From contig JAPYXD010000704.1 of assembly GCA_030998225.1 (NCBI GenBank), positions 10,416,001 through 10,480,000 on the forward strand: a DNA stretch of 64,000 nucleotides. Direction: 5' to 3'. Origin of the DNA: Diplolepis rosae (lineage: Eukaryota > Arthropoda > Insecta > Hymenoptera > Diplolepididae). Of the stretch, positions 53,785-64,000 are shown piece after piece; the stretch's first letter is position 1, and every line of letters begins with the position of its first letter. The notes under the pieces were generated by a model. That model searched no databases, was not told the DNA's origin, and saw only the letters and a program-made list of their open reading frames with translations. A program made the translations under genes and the position numbers.

Positions 53785-56700
53785 ATGAAAGGAATCTTAG
53801 TATTTGATCATCTAAACGATGTGCTTTTTATGAAGTGTAACAAAAAATTTGTAATTCATATACAAAAATTGGCTAAAAGTCAAGGCCTCCTCAGCGAAAG
53901 TAAAGTATGTATTATATTTTTAATATAAATTATTAGAAATTTGATGTGAAGGTTCAATCAATGACAAATTTTAATTAAAAAATGTAAATTTTGTTCCTTT
54001 GATGAAATATACGTGAATTAAAATACGGATCAATATATTATAGCTTAAAATAATCTATTTTTCTTTCATCATTTCTATTTCATAAATCTCCTTTTATACT
54101 CTCATTAAATTTTTTATGCTTGTGTAAATATGAGATAGTAATATACGTAAGGTCAGAAAAGCAGTGATAAATTATGAGACAAAACTATCACTGAAATAAA
54201 CAATTACTGTTATTTAAAAGCTGTCATAAAAATTTATTTATTTAAATACAGCTATTTTGACTCAAGTATTTTTTTCATTTAAAAATTTATTGTGAAAACT
54301 CCCTGTTTAATTATCAAATTTCAAATAAAAGATGTCATTTTTCATAAAACTTAATTATGGGAGTATTTATTTAGGATGAAGAATCAGATACTAATCCAAC
54401 CGCGAACATTATCATGCAATTATTTTCCCCCATTGTGACATCACAGCATATAATGACATCTCAATTTGGGAATCCATACACATCAATAAAATGTGAAGAT
54501 GGAACGAATATGGTTTTTGATGAATTTATGGGAAATACTTTTATCTATATTTCTACTAAAGAAGTGGATTTAATGAAAAGAACTTTAGGCGTTTTTGTAT
54601 CTATTGTACGACTTATATGTGGTCCAGATGTGTCCACGTAAGTATACAAATTTATAAACGAAAAGTAGATCTCACAACTCAAAAAATAAATTCGTCATTA
54701 AGAATATTTTTCTTGAATATATTTAGAAGCTTCGATTTTCAGATAAATTAAAAGTATTTTTTTTTAGTTTAAAAACAAGTAGACAAAAAGTTTGTCTTGT
54801 GTCGTCTCTCCTTGATGCTTGGGTTTATTTACGAGAATCAGAACAGAGTTTTTTAACAGAGGCTGTGGAACAATTATCAGTGAATGCTGACTTAGCTGCA
54901 ACAACTCTAAAAGTATTAACTGATGCGGCAGATAAACTTAAAACACAATCCGAATTCTCCAGTGTTCATGTTTTGATACTAGTAGAACATAAATTTTTAT
55001 CCTTGTTCTCGAGTAAAAACGCTCAAGACTTATACGCTTCGGATATTTTAAAGATGATATTAATGTGTCACGTAGCAAATGAAAAAAGAAAAACAGAAGA
55101 CAAAGAAATTAAAGAACGTGACATTCTTCTATACGAAAATAGTCTAATTTCTAAAAATGAGGATGTAAAACCTACATGTTCATCGTCAAAATTAACCAAT
55201 CCAACTACTGAGGATATAAAAAATTTATTCGGTAAGATATCTGGTGCGGAATGAAATTTTTTATAAAGATCTGGAGCTTAAATTGTATGGAAGTAATAAG
55301 AAATTGGTACTTGGTGATACTTCAATCAGTCATTATTAAATCATTAATTTTATCATTAATCACATAATCTGGTTTATCAAAATATTTCAAAATGGAAATG
55401 TGTTAATATTATTTTCTTATATATATATACATAAATATACATTGTACTAAAAACTCATTAATAAATAAAAAATAATTCCAATTGTTGTAGGAGATTCAAG
55501 ATATTCTTCAGTAAGTGAAGGCCTTTATACCTTCACTGAAGAAGGTTTGTATAGTCAATTAGTTTTACTAGGATCTGATGAAAATTTTACAGCGAACGCC
55601 GTCCACATTTCCCATTTAGCTGAAGGTATTAATTTAGTAACAATAGTAGAAGTAACGAATTCTGGGATATCTTGTGGAATTTACGACAGTTTTTACCACC
55701 TAAACGTTATTAATAAATTGCAACTTCAAAGAGACATTGATGAACTTAGACCGGCGTTCGAAAATCTTGAAGTATCTATTAAAAAGATCATAGATGGTAT
55801 AAAAAAACACCGAGCTTATCTAAACAATGATGTTGACATGTGCCAAAGGCGTCTGCAAGTGAAATGGGAATTTATACGAAAAAAATATATTGAAATATTC
55901 AGAAACAGAGATGCTGAGTCTATTCTACAAATTGAATCTAATATATCTGGTTTTATTGAGACTTTGAAGGAGCTATTTAGATTAACGTGTTTTGAAAAAG
56001 AGTTTCTGAAGCAAGGAACTGATGTAATAGGGACTGTCAGTCGTCTTGTTGGTCAAAAACTTAATGATTTTACTGATTTCTTGAAAGTCAAGGCGCTTAA
56101 GAACTTCAGCCTCGGATCATATCCTTTTGAAAGAATCGAATATGTGGCTTCTTGCTAGCATAATCCATCGTATTCTGCTTGTTTTATTTATTAAAAACAT
56201 AAGTTGTGAAAAGTAAAAACTTTTTTCTTTAAATTAATTTTCTCAATTCTGTTCTCCATTTCATAATATTTTTCTGAATTGTAATTTTCAATGTTATTGA
56301 GGAAAAATCATATTAATTCGTTTTGCTTTACAAACTTTATTAAACCTGGTGGAAATGTAGGTTTACAATAAAATACACTAAATTGCAATAAACCACAATG
56401 ATCTAACCAGGAACAAAAGAAGTAAACAAAAGTTAACAAGAAAATATTAATTTCTATAAAAAATTAAAATTTTCACACGGTTTGTGACAAATTTTTGTTG
56501 TCATTAATTTTTCGTAATTCATTGTATTTTAATTGACAAAAAAATATTTCCACTAGAGAAGTCAAAAATAATTCATGTTTCAATCAGCTTTCCAATTTCC
56601 AAAACTGCTTGTGTAATAAGTTGTACCGCTTCTTGAATATACGTCCTTAATGTTGCGAATCTACGAGAACTTCCCTAACCATCAACAAATATTTGGAAGA

Positions 56701-57519
56701 ATTTCCCGGACTGGTGCACTTTATATATATTGATCGAACAACTCATAGACTGACAACCCCTACGATAGATTTTACAAATTTAGAAACCCTACATCTTACG
56801 ACCAAGAAGGTGAGCGAAACATTTTCGTATTTGATTAAAATTAGAAAAAGTGTTAAAAATCGAATTCGATTGTATTCATACGAAGGAACAAAGTTTATTA
56901 ACGTGAAAGAAATAATTTCAGATTTGGGAAATGGTTGAGCAAAGCAGGATACATTTACAAGAAGGTCAAATGTCTGTTATGTGGAAAGACACGACCTTTA
57001 ACTATGCTTATTTTTTATGGTTTGAAGACAGTTCGGTGAGTTTATAGCTTAACCTTACAGCCATCCTGTAAAAACAGTCTCTTTAAAGGAAGTTTCAAAT
57101 GCTGAATAACTTTGGATGTTTTTAATTCTTCTAAGGAATTTTTTAAAATCTTCTAATTTTAAACCTTTGCTGGATATTTTGTAGGGCACACCTCTCAAAC
57201 GCAAAACATATGTCAATCATATGATTAAAAACTTTGGTATTCCAGGAATATTGAGCGGTGATTATTACAGGTTTGTAATTTATTTCTTAATAATTTAATA
57301 AAAAATAAAAAATATGTAATGTTGAATTTTGTGTTTTACAGAAAAATAACAAGTGCTTACTTTCCCAAGCTATCTCCAAACAAGATGAGGATTTATGAAC
57401 TGTATTGTGTGCATCTTGGTTTGGCAACTGCATCGTGTGTTTTAGAGCATACCAGAAGGCTGGCAGCAACAATTTGGGAAGTCACAGGTTTACCAAACAA
57501 TCCCACGGACATTCTTTAA
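53785..57519 (+). CDS. HPS1 ortholog, BLOC-3 subunit, complete eight-exon gene
   Basis: Exons: 53785-53904, 54375-54637, 54768-55231, 55491-56118, 56665-56809, 56922-57035, 57185-57270, 57342-57519; 1998 nt in frame, 665 residues, close to the vertebrate 700. HPS1 with HPS4 forms BLOC-3, the guanine-nucleotide exchange factor for Rab32/Rab38 in biogenesis of lysosome-related organelles; it acts on endosomal membranes in the cytosol. The start MKGILVFDHLNDVLFMKC matches the N-terminal longin strand of HPS1. Near residues 500-520 LEEFPGLVHFIYIDRTT, then NYAYFLWFED and GILSGDYYR are family signatures. The C-terminus RRLAATIWEVTGLP ends as in homologs. All introns are GT-AG except intron four, which is AT-AC. 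Phases agree at every junction. No signal peptide or membrane segment. Ortholog call is secure; function in this animal is by homology. Confidence 0.93.
56119..56664 (+). other. U12-type AT-AC intron of HPS1
   Basis: The intron starts ATATCCTTTT, the U12 5' splice-site consensus, and ends in TAC. A branch-site-like TCCTTAA (56644-56650) lies 14 nt before the AC end. Splicing here joins GGATC to GAGAACTTCC in phase 2 and restores the frame into KYLEEFPG; no GT-AG alternative does. Vertebrate HPS1 is one of the classic genes with an AT-AC intron. Confidence 0.88.
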
Positions 57520-58454
57520 TTATCTATTTCTACAGTGATCTGCTTTTATGCAATTCGTTGTGATGATGAAAATACTTAACATGACAAAAGTTGTATTATA
57601 TGTTAAACATTCCATTATTCATCGATTTATACAGTATTTATAAAGCATATCATAAATTAAAGTCTGTGCTTTTTATTATTTATCTTAGGATCTTCTAAGA
57701 AACTGATTTTACAGGAGTATGTTAAAAGAAACAAGTGACATACCTACACTTATCTTTGGTGTACATTAAAGTCTTAGAATATCAGACTCTTTCAAGTAAT
57801 AAAATATCATTTAGTCTTACGCTAAATTTACTTAGTAAAAGTTGATCCTGCTATTATTTTGAATGCTAAATTTGATGAAATTCAGAATGCTTTCTGAACA
57901 TAGCATTCGCAAATATAAACATTTAAGTACAGAGAGCAACTGTTCGTAAAGTTTTAAGTTCTTTCGCAATGTTTAGGTAATAGCAATATCAAGTCTATTC
58001 ATATGCAGCTAAAATAAAACAAGTCTTTTGCACTTAGGATTGAAGGCGAGATTCCTATGATTAGCACGTTAACAATAGTTAGATAACACTATGCATCAAC
58101 ATTTGTGGAGTAGTTTATTCTTTTTAAAGTTCTAAACTCTTCCAAAATAATTGAATATATTTTTAATCACCTTGTTTTGAAAATATCGAATATGTAAAGC
58201 AACTCAAGTAATTAACTGTTAGGAACTATTTTTATGAACTTATTAACTTTTAGATGCAGGAATATTTACAATAGATTCTTCGTGGAATCAATATTTAGAT
58301 AAAAAAAACAACTACTTCGTAGACACGTAGAAAAGTAGGTTTAAAAAAATTATCAGCTTCCGGGAAACGTAAAAGAGCAGATTTAAAATAAGCTTAAAAT
58401 ATTTTGAATATTAAAAAGAGAATCTTGGAATGGCAATGGCAACTGCTGGACTTA
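57520..58454. other. Convergent intergenic region between HPS1 and Abraxas
   Basis: 935 bp, AT-rich. It presumably holds both 3' untranslated regions, with several AATAAA-like hexamers on both strands. No repeat ends found. Confidence 0.5.
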
Positions 58455-60496
58455 CTATAGTTGCTCTGTATAACTTGAAGGTCGGGGACTTTGATCCTTT
58501 CTTCCAAATGTTGTAGTTTCTCCATGACTCTGATCACCAATTTCACAAAATGAATGGCGTTCTGATTTCCTTCCTACACTCTTAGGAGAGCCTGTCTGTC
58601 TATTTGATATTGGCGATCTATCTTCAAAAATTCCTTTATTTGTGAACTTAGGCGTGCTTTCTTTCACACCAATTTTATTTTTATTAATTTCAGGCGAACT
58701 GTCAGTTCGCAAAATCTCACAAGAACTATGCTCTGGACTTGAGTAGCTTGGCATATCTTTTGAAATTAGCGACTGCTTCGTTCTTTCTATGTTCTGATTT
58801 TTTATTAGACTGGGAGAATTTGAATAAGGTAAATTTGGAGATAACGAATATTGATCAGAATCAAACAGATCATCAGAATTTATAGAACGTGGTGAACCAT
58901 GTGCATGAATAGCCATAATGCCTCTTTCGCTTTCTGTACTAGAACAATTTGCCTCAGCCATTATTTCCTTTTGTCGAATATTTTTTGCCCAAGTACTCTT
59001 TTGAACTCTTGCGCGCAAATCGTTAACCTGCTTTTGTAATCTTGAAATTTCTTCATCAGATCTAGAAACTTCATTCATGATACAAGTTAAATATTTATCA
59101 GCTGTTTTTTGTATCGCTGTCACAACCTCAACACTTGATGTCGTGCTAGTATCTAACCTAGAATAAAATATAGATATAAAGGTATAAAATAAGTTAAAAA
59201 TAAATATTTATTATTCAAAAAGGTACTTTAGATATATAGATAAAAACGTACTTTAATTTTTCCACAAGTTTAGTAAAAGCATCAGGTTCTTCGGGCTTTT
59301 TTTCTGGTACAGGCTTGTAATCAGAGCCGTCGTGACGCGCGGCGTCGTCTCCTAGATTGTTGATTCGTAAAGATATTGGTTGAAATGCTCTACAAAATAA
59401 AAAATATGTAACACTTTTTTTATTTTTGAAAAGATTATAAACATGCATTTTAAAATGTAGAAGGTAATTATTAAGTTAAATGAAAGAATAATTTTCTTCA
59501 ATCGTGAGAACTTACCCTCGCTTATACTGAAAACAGACGTGTCTGTATTTATGAGTGCTTTTAGAGTTAGTGGTCGTCGAAGCATTTAAGAGAAACATTA
59601 TAAAATGTTCTTCAGACGCTCCTGTGAATTTCGAAAAATGTGAAGCGAACTCCTTATGGATGATTTTGTCTCTCATAGTAGGTAATAAAAAATTATGACG
59701 TCGAAATCGGAACCACCCAACAACTCGTTTTTCCTTCTTTTTTGTAAGATTTCCTAGTTTTTCTGAGTCAAATCTTCCCAGACCATCTTGTAAAATGTCT
59801 TTAGAACATACCATTACGGTATCGATATCTAAAATTGCATAAACACACATTAAGATTTTTTTTTCGATAAAAGATTATGTTTGAATGAATTAAATGTAAT
59901 ATCAACCGAAAGCAAATCGCAGAACAAGCGAAAGTGCTTTTAACTTTAAAGTTAATTTTGTATAACCTAAAATTATTTTCAAATACTTAGAGTCGATATA
60001 CATATATATATATATATCAATTCAAAAATAGAATATGATCCGGTTCAATCAAAGTATCAGACTCAAACAGTGTAAGGATAATTTTGGTAAATTTTCATAC
60101 TTACTGATATGCTTTTTTACGTGCTCCACTTGTCTGTCGCAGTCTGTGACTTTTTTTGTTATAAAAGTTAACACGTTTCCAAGAAGGAGACCCATCTATA
60201 AATAATTATTTTAAATAATTTGTAAATATAATTAAGGAGTTTAGAATATAAAGATGACGCCTATAGGTTAAGATTTTAAGACATGCATAAAACCCCAGAG
60301 AGGTTATGTTCGCATCTAATATGAACTATAAAGGAGAAAAAATGATCACACAACAGGTGTGTCATTTTTTAGAAAGAAATACTAAAGGAAAAGGAATGCT
60401 AATAATTACCTGATCACCAGTACTCCGGACATTTTCGTACAAGAGAAGGGAAAGTGCAGCACCAGAAATTGTTACAAGTGCACCGTTATCCGCCAT
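58455..60496 (-). CDS. Abraxas/ABRO1 ortholog, scaffold of the BRCC36 deubiquitinase
   Basis: Minus-strand exons: 60496-60410, 60195-60105, 59828-59516, 59389-59252, 59157-58455; 1332 nt in frame, 443 residues, GT-AG throughout. Abraxas-family proteins carry an MPN domain without the zinc ligands and hold BRCC36, the K63-specific JAMM deubiquitinase, in BRISC or BRCA1-A complexes. Evidence: GLLLGNVLTF at about 32-41, KKKEKRVVGWFRFRR at 89-103, FIMFLLNAST, HVCFQYKRGAFQPISLRINN-LGD at about 155-180, and a coiled coil near 225-262 (EEISRLQKQVNDLRARV). The rest is a serine-rich low-complexity tail (EISPN, SPKS, SPRP motifs) ending SYTEQL. The SPxF BRCT-binding motif of vertebrate ABRAXAS1 is absent, so it is closer to ABRO1 (ABRAXAS2) in design. 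The BRCC36-Abraxas pair of the ant Camponotus floridanus has been crystallised, so presence in insects is expected. Tail-to-tail with HPS1. Confidence 0.9.
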
Positions 60497-61911
60497 ATTG
60501 ACAACTTCAAATCTTCAATAAACTTTAAGTGCTGACGGGCTGACGCTATCCGCTGTCGCCTGTCTCACTTGGGCACACTGATGTGCACTGACGTTACGAT
60601 CACTGCTGACAAACAACTGCATCGAAATGCACTAAACAACACAAATTTGGTACAAATACAACAAATTATACACGAAAAAAAGGGATAACGAGAAAGCACG
60701 AATCTTGAATCGGATTTGCGAGTGGATTTGATAATTTGCCTTTATCTCATCACTACTCATTAGATGAGCAGAATTAATTAAATTAGCATGCAAACCCTTT
60801 GGGGCTTTTAAAATCACTGTGAAACAATCGAAATAGCATAAAGGTATTCTATAAGAAACTGAAATAATCATATTATTAATATTTATCATTCTTCATAATT
60901 TCCAAGAAAAATCAGAAATTTCGAATCTGGAAAACAGAATATTTTCCAAGTTGGAAAATTAAAAGAATAGAAAATTTTTTAACTATGAAAATATATATTT
61001 GGAAAAATTAAAACTGAAATTTTTAGGCAATCAAGGAATATAAAGATGTTAAAATTATATTTAATGGTATTTATTTGAGTGTCATTTTAAGAACATTAAT
61101 TTTTCAATATTGACACGGATTTCATTTAATTCGAATTAAGAATAAACTGTTTAGTAATTCTCAAAATTATTAATACTGTCCTTTTAAAATTCTAAAACTC
61201 ATTCTTTTATTTTTGGGAATTTTCTAAATCATCAACTTTCATATTGTACTGATCTTTTATCATTTAATTCACAAAATCTTAATTTTCATCATTAACTTTC
61301 ATTTAGACAATCTTTAATCACCTAATTAGGGTACAGAAGATCCCATTGGGCTAAATTTGAAATAATGTCATTTCTTCAGCTTTAAAATAAAGTTTTTTCT
61401 AGGAGCATGAAAATTATAATTTTGATTCAATGATAGTAGTCTACAATCTTTTTTCATTCTGGTGATCTACTAGTTCTCAAAATATATTCTATGCAAATTC
61501 AGAGATATTTTGTTTGGATCAAAATAATTTTATTTAATTCACATAAATCAATTTTTCAAATCAAAGAAAGTCTTTCAAACAAATAATTTTCTTTAATTCA
61601 ATCAAATCTTTTTTCTAACTTAAATAAAATGTTATTTTGAGAAATAACTTTTAAAAAATCCGTTTAAATATTAAATCGAGACAAAGCGTCTATTATTATA
61701 ATTATTACAATTTTATTTATTTCCAAACTCAATTAATTTTAACAACTTGAAAAAATTATAAGAAAAAAATATAAAACCAAAAGTTGGTCAGAAATTTGGT
61801 CAAGTGAATTTATATACACTCAGATTCAACCAAACATTTTGTTGTCTGTATAACTAAATATTATGGTTGAACCAACAAAAGTTTTGTTAATTGAACTACT
61901 CCCTGAATCCG
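60497..61911. other. Intergenic region upstream of Abraxas
   Basis: The first ~110 bp are CG-richer (TGACGCTATCCGCTGTCGCC) and may be the Abraxas promoter. The rest is AT-rich with no gene. Confidence 0.45.
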
Positions 61912-62168
61912 AAACTGTGAAAAACCATTGTTTCGAATGTTATAAGCCTTCCACATAAAATCAGTGAAATTTAACTGATATCACTAGGGAAACTCACTGG
62001 TTGATCAGCGAATTTCACTCTTGGCCAGTATATTTTACTGATTAACTAGTGCGTTTCCCTCGTGTAATCAGGTAAATTCTACTGATTTCTATGTGGAAGA
62101 CTCATAACATTCGAAACAGTGGTTTTACACTGAGGATCAGTGAATTTTTACTGATTCAGATTCAGAGG
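61912..62168. mobile_element. TCAGTGAAAT-family MITE, copy 3
   Basis: GAATCCGAAACTGTGAAAAA and TTTACACTGAGGATCAGTGA frame inverted arms. TTCGAATGTTATAAGCCTTC pairs with the inverse beginning GAAGACTCATAACATTCGAA. The interior has TCAGTGAAATTTAACTGAT-like repeats. Confidence 0.7.
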
Positions 62169-62591
62169 TCAAATATTTTTCTGAATGAACAAAAATTTTT
62201 GTCTAAGTGAATGTATTCATCATTTGATATCAAATTTTCCACATTCCACAAAAGTTGAAGCAGATGTTTCGTCTAAAAAAATCTAATTTTGCGACGATTT
62301 CAAAGAGTGTAATTAAAGAAGCAATGATTGACAAATGAAAAAAATTAATCGTGTTCACGAGTTAGCTCCACCTAAACCTTGCTCTCCTAAAATACCTGGC
62401 AAGACTCATGATCAACCCGTATATTTCTAGCTAGTAAGACAAACTAGAGTTGGCGGCCGTATGATGTAAGCAAAGCTTCTTTAGTAATTGCAAGAGACGT
62501 CGTCAACGTCGTACCGGCGATTATTTTTCTACATTTTATTTATTTATATTTTTTTTTAAAATACAGTTTGTGAAATCCATCCCCTGTGAAA

Positions 62592-62932
62592 ATGGACGGC
62601 GAGGCTTGGGACTGCCTTGCCGAAAAATGGGAACAAATAGAACAACCAGTGAGTCATTTATTCACCTTCTACAATTTAAACATCCCAATCTTTCTGAGAA
62701 ATCTATTAATAATCACAACAAAGATTTGCTTCAATGAAAACATTAAGCCCACTTTTCCCCTAAATAGAGTTTATAAATTGTAAACATGTCGCAAAGTTGT
62801 GTTTATTTTGGCATAATCCTTCTCCCAATTATTAATTTAGACTAAAAGACACTTTTAGGAATCCTATAACTGAACTTGGCTTGGTTTTGTTTCCTAATAG
62901 AAAATTTTTGAATATTTGCCAGATGTTGATAT
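62592..62932 (+). CDS. 5' end of an unidentified gene, possibly F-box
   Basis: ATG at 62592 opens a 19-codon exon (MDGEAWDCLAEKWEQIEQP) ending at a consensus GTGAGT donor (62649), phase 0. A candidate second exon at 62901-62932, after TTTCCTAATAG, reads KIFEYLPDVD and ends at GTGAAG. This resembles the IF.YLP..D core of F-box domains, which bind SKP1. The exon would be very short (32 nt). Further exons must lie beyond the window or are not recognised. The CG-rich 62450-62520 segment is a plausible promoter. Exon one is convincing; the family is a guess. Confidence 0.45.
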
Positions 62933-63204
62933 GTGAAGGGTTCAAAAGTTTAATCGATTTAATGCTAATGTCAAGACTGGTGACATTTACGAATTATTCC
63001 TTGTGTATCAGCCTTAGAAAACATTCAATAACATCTCATATAGAAAATGCTTATCTTCTCTTAAAAATCTACTGGACTAGAAACTGATATCATATTTTAA
63101 TCACGTAATAAATACAATCTTTAAATATGATTAATTCTGTTTATTTTTATTATTTCATCACTGTATGCCTTAAATTTTCCGCGACTTCCAATTCCTCATT
63201 CCCC
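62933..63204. other. Probable intron sequence
   Basis: No supported exon; the open frame at 62881-63087 extends the candidate exon by chance. Confidence 0.4.
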
Positions 63205-64000
63205 ACCCTCAAAACCTGAATCAGTGAAACAGTCACTGATTGTATCAGTGACAATATACCAACTCATAAATCAGTGACCTGCTTTGATTTCACTGAGGAA
63301 TCAATGAACGTGCCACGTGAACATAATTTTTGAATTCGATTAAAACGATTAAAGTATAACGATGGATCTTTAATTTTTAATTATACATAATATAATTAAA
63401 CATAATAGTAATTACGATATATAATAATAATTACGTAATTTCTTTTTAGTGTTGTTTAACCTAAAATAAACGAGTTCATCGGTCGTTAAAATATATTGCT
63501 GGTTTTATTATCCCCACCTGAAGATTTTACTGATTCTATAAGTAAGTTTACCCGAGTCGAAAAATCGAAGGCCTCATTTGAGCCTCTGCGACATAATTTT
63601 GAGGCTGAAGAGGGGTAAAAGAGGTTCTTGTTCGTATTTTTGAACCTCTTTTAAGCCTCCAGACTTGACTTACGTCCGTTTTAGGCTCAAGAGGTTCAAA
63701 GGAGGTCATACATTACGACGGGAAAAGTGCCTGTGAGGCTCTTCTCGATCGAAGAGGTTCCTGAGCGTTAAAAGAGGTTGAAAAATAAAATGCAGAGGCT
63801 AAAGAGGGTTAAATGGTGACTTAACGATTATCAATAGGCTTTAAAGAGGTTGTGGAGGCTTAAAATGTTTCAAATGAGCTTCAACATCACCAAGAGGCTC
63901 ATATGAGGCCCTCGAAATTTCGACTCGGGTAATATATTTCACTGATTCATCAGTCGAATTTCACTGATTCTCAGTGAAAGAATTATAACTGCTTCCATCA
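63205..64000. mobile_element. TCAGTGAAAT-family repeats, copies 4 and 5
   Basis: 63205-63308 holds CTGAATCAGTGAAACAGTCA, and TCAGTGA words to TTTCACTGAGGAATCA. A second block starts at about 63525 (ACTGATTCTATAAGTAAG), is interrupted by another MITE (63551-63929) and resumes ATATATTTCACTGATTCA to the window end. The last copy is cut by the window edge. Confidence 0.6.
63551..63929. mobile_element. MITE with CCCGAGTCGA ends and GAGGCT repeats
   Basis: 379 bp between two TA dinucleotides, ends CCCGAGTCGAAAAATCGA and the inverted TCGAAATTTCGACTCGGG. GAGGCT/AGAGGTT/AGCCTC words occur more than fifteen times inside. Inserted in TCAGTGAAAT-family sequence. Confidence 0.75.

Noticed and set aside
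55232..55254. Apparent HPS1 stop at 55254
   Set aside because: The donor GTAAGA at 55232 precedes it; splicing to 55491 keeps frame and family similarity.
56119..56158. Apparent end of HPS1 at the TAG 56156-56158
   Set aside because: The 13 codons before it are intron sequence of the AT-AC intron.
56810..56938. Continuation of HPS1 exon five past 56809
   Set aside because: The frame stays open only by chance; GTGAGC at 56810 and ATTTCAG at 56921 restore the family pattern IWEMVEQSR.

Overview
This is an AT-rich stretch of animal nuclear genome. It is almost certainly insect: short introns, many mariner lineages (DD34D and DD41D 'rosa'), an R1-like LINE and a DIRS-like element. The order cannot be fixed from sequence alone; Hymenoptera is a reasonable guess. 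No rRNA, CRISPR or bacterial-type operon is present.

Layout. Positions 1-27 kb and 38-53.5 kb are repeat territory. They hold fourteen mariner-superfamily copies, none with an undamaged transposase; a decayed Ty3/gypsy element; LINE and DIRS remnants; a decayed protein of an unnamed repeat type; and some thirty palindromic or foldback elements, several nested two or three deep. Between them (27.8-38.1 kb, plus strand) lies a split gene for a trypsin-fold serine protease homolog with a substituted catalytic triad, whose introns are filled with transposons. Two diverged copies of a segment with a signal-peptide-like exon (9.1-11.0 kb and 15.4-15.95 kb) end in the intron phase needed to join its first visible exon.

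The right end (53.8-62.9 kb) is ordinary gene space. It holds a complete eight-exon HPS1 ortholog (BLOC-3 subunit; plus) with an AT-AC U12-type intron, then tail-to-tail a complete five-exon Abraxas/ABRO1 ortholog (scaffold of the BRCC36 deubiquitinase; minus), then the first exon of an unidentified plus-strand gene that may encode an F-box protein. HPS1 and Abraxas act in unrelated processes, lysosome-related organelle biogenesis and K63-ubiquitin signalling.

Recurring themes in the non-coding part are small elements whose interior is built from one short motif repeated in both orientations (AACTGTAAAATACAGTT, GGACATGAGT, TCAGTGAAAT, GAGGCT, GGTAATTTTAC types), a DD41D mariner whose long inverted arms are made of 245-bp tandem units, and three copies of a hammerhead-ribozyme-like core.
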